The position numbers and the translations under genes are program-made. The notes under the pieces are model-generated. The model saw only the letters and a list, made by a program, of their open reading frames with translations, was not told the origin of the DNA and made no database searches. Shown in pieces: positions 1-11,702 of a stretch of 64,000 bases of DNA. Source of the stretch: Xanthoparmelia taractica. Its lineage: Eukaryota > Ascomycota > Lecanoromycetes > Lecanorales > Parmeliaceae. The stretch covers positions 124,001 through 188,000 of the forward strand of contig JANQBS010000042.1 in assembly GCA_033085395.1 (NCBI GenBank), read 5' to 3'. The stretch's first letter is position 1. Each line of letters opens with the position of its first letter.

Positions 1-402
1 ACGAGCGGTGTTTCTGCTTCACAATGTCGCACACAACAGCTAGTGGGACTATCTAATGGCTACTGCAATCGAATTGCCCTTGCCGAACCTGGCCGGATCA
101 CTCTTCTCGGCCGGCGACTTGCGGAGCGGTTCGCCACCTTCGGAGCGTACCCTGGCCGTTGTCCAAAGAGCATCGTCGTATCTTGTATCTACATCGCATG
201 TTCCTCTACGGAAAACGACATCTCTTACGCAACCTTTGTAGCAGCAACGGGAGTTAACATCGCCTCCTACTACACCACACATACGATGATGGCTTTTGAC
301 CTTCTCTACGATAAGATCAGCGTCCAGGATATTGCTGACTCAATGCATATCGATGTCCAGCTTCTTATGCAGATGCCGCAAGATGTTTGCTTCCCGGCAT
401 AG
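1..402 (+). CDS. TFIIB-like cyclin-fold protein, 3' part
   Basis: The frame is open from the left edge to TAG at 400-402, so the start lies outside the window. About 133 residues are visible. The middle, GRCPKSIVVSCIYIACSS followed by a short helix and ATGV, matches the second cyclin repeat of transcription factor IIB (GrSPksiaaaaiYiac, then a TGVs recognition-helix start). TFIIB-type factors bridge the TATA-binding protein and an RNA polymerase in the nucleus. The end is short and lacks the extra C-terminal domain of Brf1 (TFIIIB). It could be TFIIB itself or a diverged paralogue. The family call rests on this one repeat, and the N-terminal zinc ribbon cannot be checked. Confidence 0.6.
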   Translation, partial: TSGVSASQCRTQQLVGLSNGYCNRIALAEPGRITLLGRRLAERFATFGAYPGRCPKSIVVSCIYIACSSTENDISYATFVAATGVNIASYYTTHTMMAFDLLYDKISVQDIADSMHIDVQLLMQMPQDVCFPA

Positions 403-740
403 AGAGGTGTCTGCTACGGGGCGCTGGATGTGCGTAGCGCATGTGTGGAAGAGGACGTCAGCGCTGGTTCCTGATTTGGAGATTTGGAGGGTTGAACTCA
501 GGCGATAGCATGAGATGGTTAATTCTTCGAAGCGCAATATTGGCATAGAATTATGGTGTTCCATAATCTATAATTGATATCGTTTGCGATAACGAACTTT
601 CAGCGCGTCTACCTTTTTTTCACCGTCTTCGTTCTCACACCCCGCAATGCCTGTTGTCTTGAGGCGAGAAGAATCTCTATCCACATCCCTGACCCAGAAC
701 CCCTACCCTGGTCAACCCAACCCCCTCCGACCCCCCACAT
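403..740. other. Intergenic, no gene seen
   Basis: Between the TFIIB-like stop and the convergent KP4-like gene. Short overlapping frames only, with no family resemblance and no RNA gene seen. Confidence 0.5.
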
Positions 741-1410
741 TCAAACCTCCAGAACATTCAACGCCTGAAGCGTGATCCCCCCTTCATCAAACGTACCATT
801 AAACGTCCTGAACTCCGGCCTCGGCCCCTCCCCCTTCCCCTCCACATCCCCAACCCCCGGCACCGTAGGCGGACAAACCACCTCCCCTTCCCTCCCACAC
901 CGCACCTTCCTCCTCGGCACATAATCAATCACAAACACACCCTTCTCACTCACATCCCCACTTTCCGCAACGGCCACAGATCCGCATGGCAAAACATCCC
1001 GCTGTGCGCAACTGCTCCATCCGTTTCTTGATCGTTGCGCCGTTGATCCCCGCAGCGGGACCGGGACCATGTACGCCCTTTGTGTAGGCGCAGTACGCGT
1101 TCGTGCCCAGCGGCGGGAACAAAATCGTTGCTGTCGCGCACGCTATTTGGGCGCCGGGCGCGTAGACGGAGGTGTCAGGGAGGGTGTAGTTGAGCCAGTT
1201 TTGGAGGTAGAGGTTTAGGCTGTTGGAGGGGAGGTTGAGGCGCGGGCACCAGATGCTGCCGGTGCAGGTGGGGGGGTTGGAGGGGGTGAGGGGGTGGGTG
1301 GGAATGAGGTTTAGTGGGTTAGAAGGGGATGCTGAGGAAGTGGGGTAAGGTGTGAGGATTGTGGTGGTGATGATGAGGAGGGAGAGGTGGCGGAGGTGTG
1401 TGAGGTGCAT
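741..1410 (-). pseudogene. KP4-like killer-toxin family secreted protein, frame-broken
   Basis: Reads from ATG at 1410 with a hydrophobic signal peptide (about residues 1-27, ending SSA), then a Cys-containing domain with the block order of the KP4/SMK killer-toxin family: an IWCP-type Cys near the start, an IAC strand, a YCAY strand and a helix leading to a GC...CGSV motif near the end. KP4 proteins are small secreted toxins (known in Ustilago virus KP4 and encoded in many ascomycete genomes) that act on calcium channels. The reading frame changes by a single base inside about 983-990, exactly at the GC/CGSV motif; the last third, with about 85 residues to the stop at 741, lies in another minus frame. 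No intron fits so short an interval. It is therefore a recent pseudogene, a rapidly evolving allele, or a sequence error. Family call moderately sure; activity unknown. Confidence 0.55.
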
Positions 1411-3373
1411 GGTGGTTGGTGATGGATGGGCATTAAGTTTTGTTGGTTGGTTTTTTCGGAAAGGAAGGGGGGGGGGGGGAATGGTTGTTGGGATCTGGTG
1501 CTTTTGTTGTTGTATTCGACGGGGGGAAAACAGTCAAGGTCGTCAGGGCGTGATATACTTAAGATCTGGAGGTCTGGAGGACGGTGTGGTAAATCAGAGA
1601 GCGGAGAGGGAGGTTGGTCGTCATCTCCCGGACTCGCTAGAAGCGCTTTCCAGGCGATCGCATCTACGCCGGCGAGTCGAGGGCCAGAACGAGTTTCCGC
1701 ATATGGCTTTCGGCGATACAACCAAACAGGCGGGTTTGGCAATGATAGAAAACAGTGTTTCCAAGGCTTGGAGTTTCTGCTTAAAACGAAGATTTGACTT
1801 TTTGCTCCATCCACTGCACTTTGGGCGTGCTTGAATTCTAGGGTAATTGGGTGTGTCAAATCACAACGGTGATCACTCGGCGTTGAGGATGTTGCATGCC
1901 TCGGGTGGTGTCTCAGTCATAGCCCTGCTGCTTGGAATAACCCTAGGTGGCGGACGTAGGCAGCCGTTGCAAATGTAGAGTCGGTCGGCGAAGCGCAAGG
2001 AGTTGCCTGAACCTGATGGTTGGAAGCGGTTGCGCAGAGCGGGATGGATCCTGTTGGAGTTCTTTTCAATGTCTTAGACAAACATCTTGCTTGATTCAAA
2101 GTGTGCGCTTATGTTCGGACATGTCACTCACTCCGCTTGGTCCCGCCCGAGGCTTGGCTTCGTGCCTCAAACGTGCGTTGTCCAAATTGATGATCTGTGG
2201 GTATTCCGCACTCTTTGGCTCAACCTCTTAACCTCAGAAATAGCAAAAGTGTAGTATGATAGAGTATAACTTTCAACACGAGGAGAATAAAGTTCTTCAC
2301 AATAAGCGAGGGAATTGAAGAACACCTACCGAGCTTGCGTCAACATTCCAACATAAGGTACCTACGGTAAGTGGCTGTCATGTTCCGTGAAAAGGGCACA
2401 GTTCGGCACGAGTAGGCGTATTCTAAGCATACGAGTCCGCATATGCTTGGGATATGTTTACCAATGCCGAGCTTTGGTCTATCCGTGCCGAACTATGTGC
2501 CCATCTCCGTACAACCCGTAACGCTTTCGATGTCGAACCGTGGTCAAATAATGGCGACGGCGCAGTACGAATTGCAGATGATAACCCAATTCTCACACGA
2601 TGCTTCAACGGGAAACACTCGATGGCGGTACGGCATGTCACGGAAACTACTGTTGTACACTGTATATAGTACCACCCGTCACGCTAGTTCTAGCAGCCTG
2701 CTTACTCAGCCGCGAGGGTACTGTTCAATGAAAATCATATCGTTCTCTTGTGAAGGTGCTTAAATCAAAGATAGAGAAAGTGTCTCCAATTTTCAGTCCC
2801 CAAAACCATCCGAGAAGACACTAAGGGAGATATTGCAAATACTCATTAGGCAATTTCGACAGGTTCAGTGGTGGGAGATGAATTTTTTGGGGTTGACACT
2901 TGAAGAGGCCGAAATCTTTGAAGACAACTGGGTTTCATCCTTTCGATATGCTCTTCCTCGGACAATGCTATAGACGAAGAAGGCATCACACCAAGAATGG
3001 AAGTACCAACAAGGCTATGTTCACACCGTGTGATACTACTCTTATTCATAGATTATCTAATCTTCCCGTGTATCCCGCTGCCAAAAGACATGGCAGTGGC
3101 AGCCCGTCTTTCCACTTTCGGGGCTCAGCTATCCAGAGCGGCTGGCTTTACCTGGCCGTGCCGAGACATAGTCTCCGTTTCATGCTATGACGAACAGTAG
3201 CAATATCAGAGCAGACGCTTGGGCGAAGGTGTGCGTACCGAAAGTGTTGGTAGGTCAGCTAGTGAATCATGAGTGTGTCTCCGGAGCCATGATCGACAGG
3301 CGTTGACCCATGGGCGGGGGGTCTCTACGCGGGCGAGGATGAACAGCCTGCCCGGCCGGTCTGTGCCGCGCAC
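1411..3373. other. Long intergenic stretch
   Basis: About 2 kb with no supported gene. A G-run lies at about 1469-1481. Open frames here (for example on the minus strand over 1311-1859) run antisense to, or through, the KP4-like gene and show Pro/Ser/His-rich composition only. No repeat or RNA gene was recognised. Confidence 0.5.
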
Positions 3374-3380
3374 TATATAA
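3374..3380 (+). promoter_or_regulatory. TATA box of the lipase gene
   Basis: TATATAA followed by G lies 122 bp upstream of the lipase ATG in an otherwise mixed-composition leader. This spacing is normal for a fungal TATA promoter. The assignment is by position and sequence only. Confidence 0.45.
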
Positions 3381-3501
3381 GACCAAAGAAAGGAAGGTGA
3401 TATATACCTCTCTCAAGCGCATACATTGCTATCAGCACTCCACCGGACCTGGACCACAGAATCCTAACGCAATCTCGAGACTAACTCAAGACTGTCAAAA
3501 C

Positions 3502-4798
3502 ATGAAAGCAGAAAGCTCAAAGTACCTCCTTACACTCCTATTGGCGCTAAGAGAGGTGAAGTCTATTGGCACTACAGAGCCTGATGGAACCCCGGACCCC
3601 GAAATACCTGCTGGCTTTCTTGCTCCAAATGGCGAGATTACCGACCCTACTATACCCAACCCAGCGCCAGAATTCCCTGCTCCACCTGACGGAACGCCCG
3701 ATATTTCAGGTAAGTAGCCCTATTTTACGGTCTTATACATTGATCATGATCACTGCTGAGATAGGACGTTAGTCATACCAAAGTCGAAGCTGAATGATTT
3801 TCTTCTTCTTGAGCAGTATGCAGCCGCCAGTTACTGCGACTACAATAACAACTACCCCAAGGGAGGGCGGAGACTTGCTTGTGACAATGATGTATGCCCC
3901 GATCTGGATCCGCTAGATCAGATCACCGAGTACGAGTTCGTCCAGTAGGTAACCTCAATGCTTGTGATGGAGATTTGACCAGGCTTGATTGCTTACATTA
4001 CGTCTTGTAGTACTCCGAGTTTTTTGGGCTGGAGCTCAACTGGCTACATCGCTACAGACAACACCAATCATCTTACAATCCTTGCCTTTCGAGGCTTACA
4101 CGAGATCGGCGACTTCATACGAGATGCTGAGCTCGTAATGACATCGACCGGTCTCTGCCCTGTAGTCTGCCTCGCTCATTCCGGCTTTTGGAACACCTGG
4201 CAGCAGAGCAGCGACGACATCATCAAGGCTCTTCTACCAGTCGTCAGCGCAAATCCTCAGAATCGGCTTATCGTTACGGGACACAGCCTTGGTGGTGCTC
4301 TTGCAACACTGGCCGCAACAGTCCTTCGAGGACCCCCCTACCACCTTGAGTTGGATCTATACACGTTCGGGTAAGTATAAACCTTATCAGATAATGGCAG
4401 AAAGCTGACGACTTAGATCACCACGAGTTGGAAATTACTTCCTCGCCCGACATATTTCTAGACAAGGAATGGGCAGCAATTTCCGCGTATCCCACATTCA
4501 CGATCCCGTACCCGGTCTGCCACTTAAAGGCCTACCTCACTTTTGCTACTACTATGTCTGGCCGCAATACTACATCAGGTCGGGTAACAACATTCCCGTA
4601 ACTACCAACGATATCGACGAGTACAATTACAACGAGGAAGTGATGGCCACCGCCGATGTCGAGCCACCGCCTGGCTACGATACAAATGTCACTACAGCCT
4701 TGGACATTCCAAACATCGCTGCGCATTTGTGGTATTTCCGCCAAGTCAGTGGGTGCACATTGACGAACTTGCCGGACGTTCCTGCAACCTCCCGCTGA
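3502..4798 (+). CDS. Secreted class 3 (GHSLGG) triacylglycerol lipase
   Basis: Four exons (3502-3709, 3773-3944, 4011-4370, 4417-4798) with introns of 63, 66 and 46 nt splice into one open frame of 373 residues. A hydrophobic signal region (residues 7-16) is followed by a Pro/Asp-rich linker rich in PDGTPD-like motifs. The lipase_3 fold then shows the early YAAASYC block, LAFRG (oxyanion side), the nucleophile elbow GHSLGG, YTFGSPRVGN, the acid Asp in HIHDPVPGLP, and the catalytic His in AAHLWYF near the C-terminus. The Ser-Asp-His triad is thus complete. It hydrolyses ester bonds of acylglycerols outside the cell. Length and block order match Rhizomucor-type or feruloyl-esterase-like lipases; substrate cannot be told. 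The acidic, proline-rich N-terminal extension is unusual. ATG 3502 is chosen because it follows the TATA box and begins the signal peptide. Confidence 0.9.
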
Positions 4799-5567
4799 TT
4801 TCGGTGTACAAGGTCGTGATGAGTTCGAGAGGTGATGGGCGGACAAAGCCGATTGGAGAGTTTTCATTGCAGGCGCGGATAAATGAACAAACAAGGACTT
4901 TATTGAACAAATTTCACAATACCTCCATTGACCCTCTGCTTTGTCCATTTCTTCACCTAATCGTCTCCTCCACCATTGTGCAAGATCCCAAATATTTGTA
5001 CAAAGATCCCAAACATAAACACCTACCCAGATATCATCGAATAACCAGCAATATATAGCCTATCCCCACCTCATTTTCCCTCTCTCTATATTCATATAAA
5101 ATCTGCACCCCTTCAAAACTCCCCAAAGATCTTCCGAAAATATCCCCTGTACTCACCATCTCCCACCAAACATGTTCATCACCAACCTCCCCTTTTACGT
5201 CCTCAGGCTCAGCGAGAAAAGCCGGAGACTTTTTACGAAGAAGAGGGAGGGGAAAAGGGAGTTGAGAAACTGATTGATGAAACGGATGAGAATCACGTCA
5301 CGGCTTGTACAGAAGGACATGTGAAGGGGTGTATGGATAGTTAGTTAGTTAATTAGTTTGTCGAATTAATGATGGTATGTGGCATGTGGCGAGTTATTCC
5401 CCTTCCTACCACCTGCTCAGCCCCCAGATACTATCCATAACATTCGCTCAACCCTGTCCGGCGGTGCTCCTACTTACGCACTCACTTACGTTTCGTCTAT
5501 CTATTTGTCTATCTATGCCCCGTCATAAGGGAGACTTTCGCGGTATATGCGGCGAGCGCGCGCATGC

Positions 5568-5607
<40 letters not shown>

Positions 5608-7752
5608 ACACGAGCGTGGTTTGCAGAGGTTGTTGTGTGTAGGTGAATAAATTTTTAGCGAACAATTCTGTAGGGCATATCGCTCTACAACGATTGGAAT
5701 TAAGGGTTGACGATGATGATGATTATCATTACCAGCACCACCACCAAGGCAGGAAGACGGCACGCCTCATTGGTCAAGATTGTAATATAGGCAGGGTTAT
5801 AGGTCTATACTCGATGGCGGTGTGATGGAAATCATATTCGAAAGGTGGGTGCACTTTGCACGGTGTGTAGCTTTAGCTAGCACTCGTCGAGTGAATGGTA
5901 GGATGGGGGTTGGATGGCTGGGGGCGTATGGGGGGCCAGTGTGCGATATTGCTCTGATTGGGGGTGATTGCTGCAGAAGTATATGTTGATAAGGGTATGT
6001 TGGATACCCAGACTCTCTGAAACATAGCTAAGCTGTGTGGAATGGTAAGAGAGGAGGATCAAATTCTTTTTTTAATCAATAAGTGAGAAGTTACATGCGA
6101 GACACTGCGTGTGGAAGAAATAATACAAGCGGGGGCCCGGTGCACCTGCGTTCCTTCTTGGGTCGTCGAGAAATTGCACTGTTCCTTGCACGTTCCCTCT
6201 CCTCAATCCTCCTCCTCCCCCCGCATAATCGCTCTATTGATCCTCCAGACTTTCCCTCGCGTTCCGAGCCCCTAAGCATCTGCTCTCCACCTTCTCGCGT
6301 CTCACTCCTCGCTAAGATACTTCGGCATCCCGCCGCAGTTGTATGGCGTCGTGATAGACGTTGCGCGGAACTCGTCGACTTGCGAGGACGTATCACGCTC
6401 CCTATTCATTTTGCCCGGCTTCCTTCCCTCACTCCCGCTCCGCATCTTGCACGTTTGCGACGCATGTGCCGAATGGATCTGGATGGCGTTCTTTGAGCTC
6501 GAATGCAGAGGGAAGGGGATTGTCCTTCTCTCTCTAGGTTTTGTTTGTTTGGGCGGGCGAATTGGTGTAAGTAAGTAGGTAAGACTGGTGTGGGGCCATG
6601 TTCTTGGGGAGATGGGTGTCTAACGTAGCATTGAGTGCGGTGTGACGGCGTTGGTATGTATGAACATCGATAAAGTCATCCGCGCTATTTTGGCAGGCGC
6701 GAGCGGTTTTGCCCGGTGTGCGTTGTTTAAGCATCGTGGTCAAGTATGTCCGCGGGGTGGTTGGAGCTTTTCGCGAGGATATATCCACGAGTATTTGGAC
6801 TTGGTGGAGGGGCTGTTGGTTGGCGAAAATGTAGTTCATATTGATCAGAGGGTGCTTTTGGAGCATGGGTGCGGAATCTTGCCTAGGGAGGGCGAAAATT
6901 TGATGGTTAGATGCCGTAGGTTCACTGTTCGCGCGCCCGGGAGCCTTGAGAGTGCGCTGATGGAGACCGTAGATTTGCCGTGGTACCCGGTCGAGATTCG
7001 GCATGTCCAACGTGATTGCGTGCTTGGGGTAACGTTGGAAGCGAGCGTTGAAAAGATGCCATGTCAATACTATCAAGTACTTCCATATAGATATACAATT
7101 TTCGGGTCGTTGGTCATACTTCGCACATTCTCAATCATAGAAAACTTGATACAGCTCCTGGTACACAGCTGCCATCCGTGACTGATGACCTAGACCTTAT
7201 CTATCTTTCCATCAGCCCAAGTGCTAACATGATGCAGTTTCCGGAAGCCATTTCAGCTACGGGCGTCTCCCGAAGTTTCCTCCTTCTTCATCTTGAGGCT
7301 GGTACTGTTGAGAGTTTGAGTGAGTAGTAACATTCATCAACGGGTTTGCGGGTCTGGTTGTTTGTTTCTTTGTCGGTTGTTCCAACTTCAGCGTGTCAAC
7401 TTGTTGACTCAGCGTCTGGCGTGGAGCAATGCAATGCACATGTTTTGCCACCGCAGCGGGTAATAACGATAACCCAGGAAAACGACCATGTCCTTTCAGG
7501 TAAGCCTGATGTAACATCTGCGTATTGCAGATCAAGCACTGGTCAGTATCGTAGATGACTGCAGATCAAAACCGACCAGGGTCTAGTTGATAATCTAATC
7601 CTCCGTTAGCAACCCTTCCAGAGTCAACGATTCTTGGCGTACTGAGATGGCTATCTTTAATGAATGGCAATGTTTGGAGACTGTTCCCTGTCGATTAGAA
7701 TGCGATCCCGCATTAGAGCACGCCCTAGTATATCTCTCGGTTGACGTGTACT
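4799..7752. other. 3-kb stretch without a supported gene
   Basis: Contains many short frames. Two long antisense-overlapping frames (6642-7181 plus, 179 codons; 6534-7076 minus, 180 codons) are the only sizeable ones. Neither shows a domain, and each is the shadow of the other, so neither is called. A GA microsatellite lies at 5568-5607. Confidence 0.5.
5568..5607. repeat. (GA)n microsatellite
   Basis: About 40 bp of GAGAGA with a few GATA interruptions. A simple sequence repeat with no coding context. Confidence 0.85.
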
Positions 7753-8714
7753 TCATTGACTCTGTTGCTCAACCAAATCTACCCATAGTGCAGGCAGACG
7801 AGCCTCTGGGCTTTCTTGTCCCAAAATTGCGTTGCTCGCTTCGAGGAACCAGTGCTTGAAGTCCTTCCAAAGCGCCTGATCCATGTTGTCATCGCGTCCT
7901 GGACGCGGGTAGTAAGGATCATTCCTGTAAAAAGCTGCCATAGCCTGCTCGACGCCTTTCTCGTCCAGAGTCATGTGCCTACAGCAGTCAAAATCAAGGA
8001 TCCAGACGACGTGCTCTCCTAATACGTCCGACTTGATGGTAGAGGGAGAAGCTGAGGGTGGGTCCAATTGGTTTGTGTGGTTTTGCCTAGGTGGAGCGAG
8101 GACGAATTCTACGTCGTTTGCGTCCACGTTTGCTCTCCAGTACAGGTGTGCGAGCGTCTCTGCCATGATTCTTGCGTATAGCTTCCCGTCCAGTTTGAGC
8201 TCTTCGATTTGGTCGACATGAAGGGGATAATTGCGGAGGCTGAAGGATTTGTACCGTGATTGTTTTTCGAGACGTCGCCTGCGTCCCAAGTAGGGGCGGA
8301 TTAGACAATCTTGATTGGGCTCGGATGATTTGATTAATCCAATCTTTGGTCTCAATGAATCGGGGCAGTATTCTTCGATGATGGTCTCGCGCGTTTCCTT
8401 GGGAAACGGTGGTATGCGTTCGGGAACGAAAGCGTTGCAGGGTACCTGGAACTGCTCGGGAAACTTCGAGACCCGTTCGTCCCACGAAGTCTGATGTGAG
8501 CAGAGACATAATCATGGCAGCGAGGCACGTGAACTTTGGGAACACTGCCAGATGGACTCTTGAGGACGTGTAAGTGCATGTTATAGTCGTTTTGCAGAGA
8601 CCTTCCTGGACCACCGTCTTCTCGTTTAATCGCGAAAGTGTCTCCGGATTCTGTGGGTGCCGCCCAGACTGTGCCACAGAATCCTTGACCGATGCGGCGA
8701 AAGCTTGGATTCAT
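7753..8714 (-). pseudogene. DUF3669-domain protein, one frame break
   Basis: From ATG 8714 the frame gives FRRIGQGFCGTVWA, then FAIKREDGGPGRSL and NDYNMH, the N-terminal block of fungal DUF3669 (zinc-finger-like, function unknown). It continues to VPRCHDYV near 8500. The rest of the family blocks (WDE...FPEQF, ERIPPFPKE, LIRPYLGRRR, WILDFDCCRHM, FYRNDPYYPRP) follow in a different minus frame down to the stop at 7753. The two parts meet within about 8485-8505 with one base missing and no room for an intron, so the copy is broken or carries a sequence error. Otherwise all blocks are in order and the length (about 320 codons) suits the family. An in-frame upstream ATG at 8843 would add about 43 residues; 8714 is chosen because family members begin just before the FRRIG block. 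It follows the AdipoR-like gene on the same strand by about 215 bp. Confidence 0.7.
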
Positions 8715-8929
8715 AATGTATTTTGAATGCAGTGTACCAATCCAGCCCTCCCCATCAGCAAAAAAGAATGGCACACTCCCCGTCAAACTGACAACCAGCG
8801 GCACCCCCGAAGTGAGCTTGCTAATGACGCCTACGATGGCCATTAGGGCTTTGAGCCAATTGTTGAGGCAGTCAGACCCGCTCTTTTGGGGAAAAAAAAA
8901 GAAAGAAAACAATGTGTGCAAAAACTGCG

Positions 8930-9841
8930 CTACGTGCAAACTGAGCCATTCGTATGAAGATAATCGAAAGCTCTGAACAACCCAAACATATGCGCCAGTC
9001 CCGCAAGAACCACTGCCACATGTAGCACCTGATGACTGCTCCCGTAGAGATCATATCTTAGTGGTTGCAACTTCTCTGGAACTCGAGTAGCATAGGTCAC
9101 CGCACCCGTTAGATTGAATAGAGCCATTAGACCCATCCAATCGAGACTCATACGTTGGTTCTGTACGGTCCAGCCATGTAACAAGATCCCGTGCAGGACA
9201 AAGACTACTGCAGAAAGTCCAAGCCCAGCGTACATGGCTGCACGGTAGGGCCGAATGCTTGGATGTCGGAATCTGGGGTGCAGGGTTGCAACTACGCAGA
9301 GGGTCGCGAGGATAGAAACATTGGCCCAGTATATCTTTTGAAGTTGGGGATGGCAATAGAAGCCATAGTAGATGCTCGGAATTGTAGATCCCCACATTAA
9401 GATCACGATGCCGAGATAGTCCAACTGGTTGCCGAGTTTCTGCACTTTGGGACTATGGTTGTTGATGATATGGTAGGTTGCCGATAGAACGAAGCAAATG
9501 GAAACGCCGTAGAAGAAAGCGGAGAAGACGAAAATATCAGCTTGAGTTGCTTGAGGATGGTGCAGGTATAAGGTTCGATAGGTGTAGATTGGCGCTGTGA
9601 GAAAAAAGGCCGCGCCGATGATGTGGGAGTAAATGTTGACAGTCTCATTGTGGACGTATGCTAGACTTTGAAAACATCTCTTGAAAGACCCAGTTGGTTG
9701 TCGATAACCTGAGAGAATATACTCGTTATCTTGCTGCCAAGTGGGGATCTCATTCCAAAATTGTAGACTTTGACTCCATTCCAGAGTGACTGGAGTCTGC
9801 GATGCTCCCTTTGAAATTACTGTCTTCCGGGGTCGGGCCAT
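8930..9841 (-). CDS. AdipoR/Izh (PAQR, hemolysin III-like) membrane receptor
   Basis: A single exon of 303 residues from ATG 9841, chosen over an upstream in-frame start at 10051 because homologous sequence begins after it. The family signature is complete: HNETVNIYSH before the first helix, SATYHII in helix 2, LDYLGI in helix 3, and GSSHQVLHV in the last helix. The His residues of SATYH and HQVLH are the zinc ligands of this fold. About seven hydrophobic segments are seen between residues 80 and 303. Yeast Izh proteins affect zinc and sterol homeostasis and osmotin signalling; the human relatives have ceramidase-like activity. Location is the plasma membrane or ER. There is no intron and no break, and the DUF3669 gene follows on the same strand. 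Confidence 0.9.
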   Translation of the reverse strand: MARPRKTVISKGASQTPVTLEWSQSLQFWNEIPTWQQDNEYILSGYRQPTGSFKRCFQSLAYVHNETVNIYSHIIGAAFFLTAPIYTYRTLYLHHPQATQADIFVFSAFFYGVSICFVLSATYHIINNHSPKVQKLGNQLDYLGIVILMWGSTIPSIYYGFYCHPQLQKIYWANVSILATLCVVATLHPRFRHPSIRPYRAAMYAGLGLSAVVFVLHGILLHGWTVQNQRMSLDWMGLMALFNLTGAVTYATRVPEKLQPLRYDLYGSSHQVLHVAVVLAGLAHMFGLFRAFDYLHTNGSVCT

Positions 9842-10248
9842 TAAATGGTCCAAGATGGCCAGAGCACAGGTTGAAGGTGGAGGAGATGATATGTGCCAGG
9901 TAGTACCGGGTGAATCCCCGTAGCAGTACGGTACAGTATGCGATCTTTTTACGGGTCCCAGAGTCTGATTTTTAATCAGGGATTCCAGCTGGGTCCAAAT
10001 TATTGTAGGCTCTCTGCAAATCGTAGAATCCTCTGTATATACTGGCTTCACGGTGCACCATACCGTGTATTTATTAGTTTATGTATTTTGGACATTGATC
10101 CCCAGTCTATTCTAAAAGTCTATCAAGAAAGAAATACCACTCTTGGCCCTTCTATCAAACGACCAAACGCTCGGCGACAGCTTATCGACAGAATCGACAA
10201 GCTTTTTCCAAGTCGCGCTCAAAAATGACATGACTCAGGTTCCTGCAT

Positions 10249-11702
10249 CTAGGCACCTTCGTCGACGAGTAGTCTATCGTCAGCTGTATCGCTCAAGATC
10301 TTAATGTCGTCTTCGAGTCCGGTCTCTGAGAAACGCCGCTTCTTGGGATTGGTATGTGGAGGCTCATCTAGCTGCTGGGACTCCACTAGCTGCTGAGGCT
10401 CCTCAATCACAGGAGAATCTTCCTGCAACGCAGGGGATTCAAGAGAAGGGGGTTCCTCGATTGATGGAGATGGCTCAGACGCTTCAACTAGCCCAAGTAT
10501 CTCTAGCGATGGCGGATCGTCAAAGTGCGGAGGCTCCGGGTATGACATAGGTAGTTCAGGCAGCTCCTGAAATTTGATGCGACAGGCTTTTCCCAACCTG
10601 GCTTTATCAACCCAAGAGGCTTTGTAACGCCACAGAACATCCGAGCTGAGCGCCATCCAATCCAATGCTTCTTTCAGCTTGACGCCCTTTTTGCTCCTCA
10701 TAACCTCACGCACGGTTGTTGAGCTAATGTCATTGTAATTGGCCCTTGGATCGATGTCTTCGCATTTCACAAAGCGTAGAGTAAGTGTTCGATCACTCAG
10801 CTGCCGTTTGCATGTCACAACGGCTTTCAATTCTTCAACCGCTCTCGCGAAACTCGTTTCTGTGGCTGTTTCCACGAAATTATCACCTATGCCGGGATCT
10901 ATCAGAACCAAAGATCCAGAGCAAAAGGGTTATTTTCGGACTTACAATCGTTCAGCATGCAACAGGCTTCTGGTGGACAAATCGTCTGCGTTGCCATAGA
11001 CGCACGGTTTGCCTTTACGTTTGCATATTGCCGAAGTCGGTCCTTGTCGATACCGATCCCCTTCCATCTGGTGCACCCGTCGAAATCTACCAGGCGGCCC
11101 GAATAGTGCTGATACTCAGACGCTCTCGCCGCATCGCTCATGATGAGAATCTTACAGCCATATACGGGGTCCGTAGGGCTACTCGGCGATGCAATACCGG
11201 CGCCATACAAGGGGACGAACTCAAGTGAATAGCCATCCTTCTTGGTCGCTTGGATGAGTCGCTCCGAGTATTTCGTGAATGAGGTCTGGCTGCCGTTGTA
11301 TACCCACGCCCAAGGCGGAAAGCACAGATCTTGCTTCCATAAGAGTGACCTTTCGTCTATACCGAACATGAACTTTCCGTCTTCCTCTTTGACTTTTTGG
11401 GCCAGGCTTTCGTCGCTTCGGGGCAAGATGATGGCGGCTATAACGTTCAAGTCGTGCGTTCCGCGCGTGAAGACGTGCTTCAGAAGATGGAGATGGCCTC
11501 GATGAGGTGGATTGAAAGATCCGGGGTAGGTTAGGACTCGATTAGTTCGGGCTTTGTCGAGTGCCGGTGCCGAGTGAAGTGAGTCGAAGATCTGATTAGT
11601 TGGAGGCGAGATTGGGTAAACAGATACTTGTGGATGTTGGCATGGAGAGTACAGTGGTCCGTGAAAATTGATTTGCTCAATGTAGAGTGACAGTGGCGAC
11701 AT
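10249..11702 (-). CDS. HxGH-type nucleotidyltransferase (NMNAT/cytidylyltransferase superfamily)
   Basis: Two exons (11702-10946 and 10898-10249), with a 47-nt GTAAGT...TAG intron, give 468 residues. TYPGSFNPPHRGHL around residue 59 is the nucleotide-binding HxGH motif. ISSTTVRE, early in exon 2, is the ISSTxxR motif that completes the active site in this superfamily. The core resembles fungal NMN-adenylyltransferase-like proteins; whether the substrate is NMN, a phospho-alcohol or another compound cannot be told. The last 110 residues are an acidic Pro/Glu/Ser-rich tail with repeated PPSLE-like units and a basic PKKRR stretch that could be a nuclear signal, unusual for a metabolic enzyme. 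ATG 11702 is the only in-frame start before the conserved core with a reasonable leader. Confidence 0.8.

Noticed and set aside
1311..1859. 182-codon minus-strand frame overlapping the KP4-like gene
   Set aside because: Out of frame with a better-supported gene; low-complexity composition.
6534..7181. Two 180-codon frames, antisense to each other
   Set aside because: No domain, signal peptide or splice-consistent neighbour on either strand. Complementary codon shadowing explains the length.
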